A stretch of DNA of 21,713 bases from CAYJAD01 sp964371225 (lineage in GTDB: Bacteria > Desulfobacterota > Desulfovibrionia > Desulfovibrionales > Desulfovibrionaceae). The first letter of the stretch is position 1. Each line of letters begins with the position of its first letter. The notes beneath the pieces were generated by a model. The model had not been told where the DNA came from. It worked only from the letters and a program-made list of their open reading frames with translations, and ran no database searches. Location: the NCBI GenBank assembly GCA_964371225.1, contig CAYJNA010000036.1:1-21713 (forward strand), in the 5' to 3' direction. This document shows, one piece after another, positions 21,694 to 21,713 of this stretch. The translations under genes and the position numbers were made by a program.

Positions 21694-21713
21694 AACCTGC
21701 CCCAAAACCGCCG

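Overview
The window most resembles the genome of a Gram-negative, anaerobic, flagellated member of the Desulfovibrionaceae or a close relative. The grounds are a Desulfovibrio-type trimeric porin, a four-subunit 2-oxoacid:ferredoxin oxidoreductase, a HEAT-like protein that I recall as the DVU0298 type, a MobB with an extra four-cysteine domain, and a small dual-CXXC protein whose frame runs through an in-frame TGA, as expected of a selenoprotein. The species is not identified. Nearly all of it looks like chromosomal core sequence. I see no insertion sequence, CRISPR array, rRNA or tRNA.

Layout. 1-421 (-): start of a PyrK-like flavoprotein that runs off the left edge. 820-2349 (-): major outer-membrane porin with its own promoter, a hairpin in the 5' leader and a downstream terminator. 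2990-3715 (-): phage-CI-like repressor with a complete LexA/S24 self-cleavage site, divergent from a 65-residue small gene (3878-4075, +) across an AT-rich region rich in symmetric elements. 4186-6877 (-): four overlapping genes for a 2-oxoacid:ferredoxin oxidoreductase (ferredoxin, alpha, beta, gamma). 7042-8163 (-): QueA. 8371-13123 (+): closely packed run of coaBC, an uncharacterised protein, mobB, a TSUP permease and a YitT-type membrane protein, ended by a long perfect hairpin. 13193-13432 (+): candidate selenoprotein. 13515-15758 (+): YhhQ-like transporter, era, yggS. 15948-18721 (+): fliL, fliN, fliO, fliP, fliQ, closed by a bidirectional terminator. 18815-19965 (-): HEAT-like protein and an HxlR-type regulator. 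20337-21605 (+): two tandem Tat-exported nitroreductases, divergent from the HxlR gene. The right edge ends in a 15-C run typical of a contig end.

Functional links. The oxidoreductase cluster would pass electrons from 2-oxoacids to ferredoxin. QueA and the YhhQ-like transporter both belong to queuosine metabolism. CoaBC (coenzyme A) and MobB (molybdenum cofactor) share one likely transcript. FliL-N-O-P-Q supply parts of the flagellar motor and export gate. The HxlR regulator with a lone N-terminal cysteine faces the nitroreductase pair, an arrangement recalling electrophile-sensing HypR/HypO. The observation most worth following is the TGA-interrupted dual-CXXC gene at 13193.
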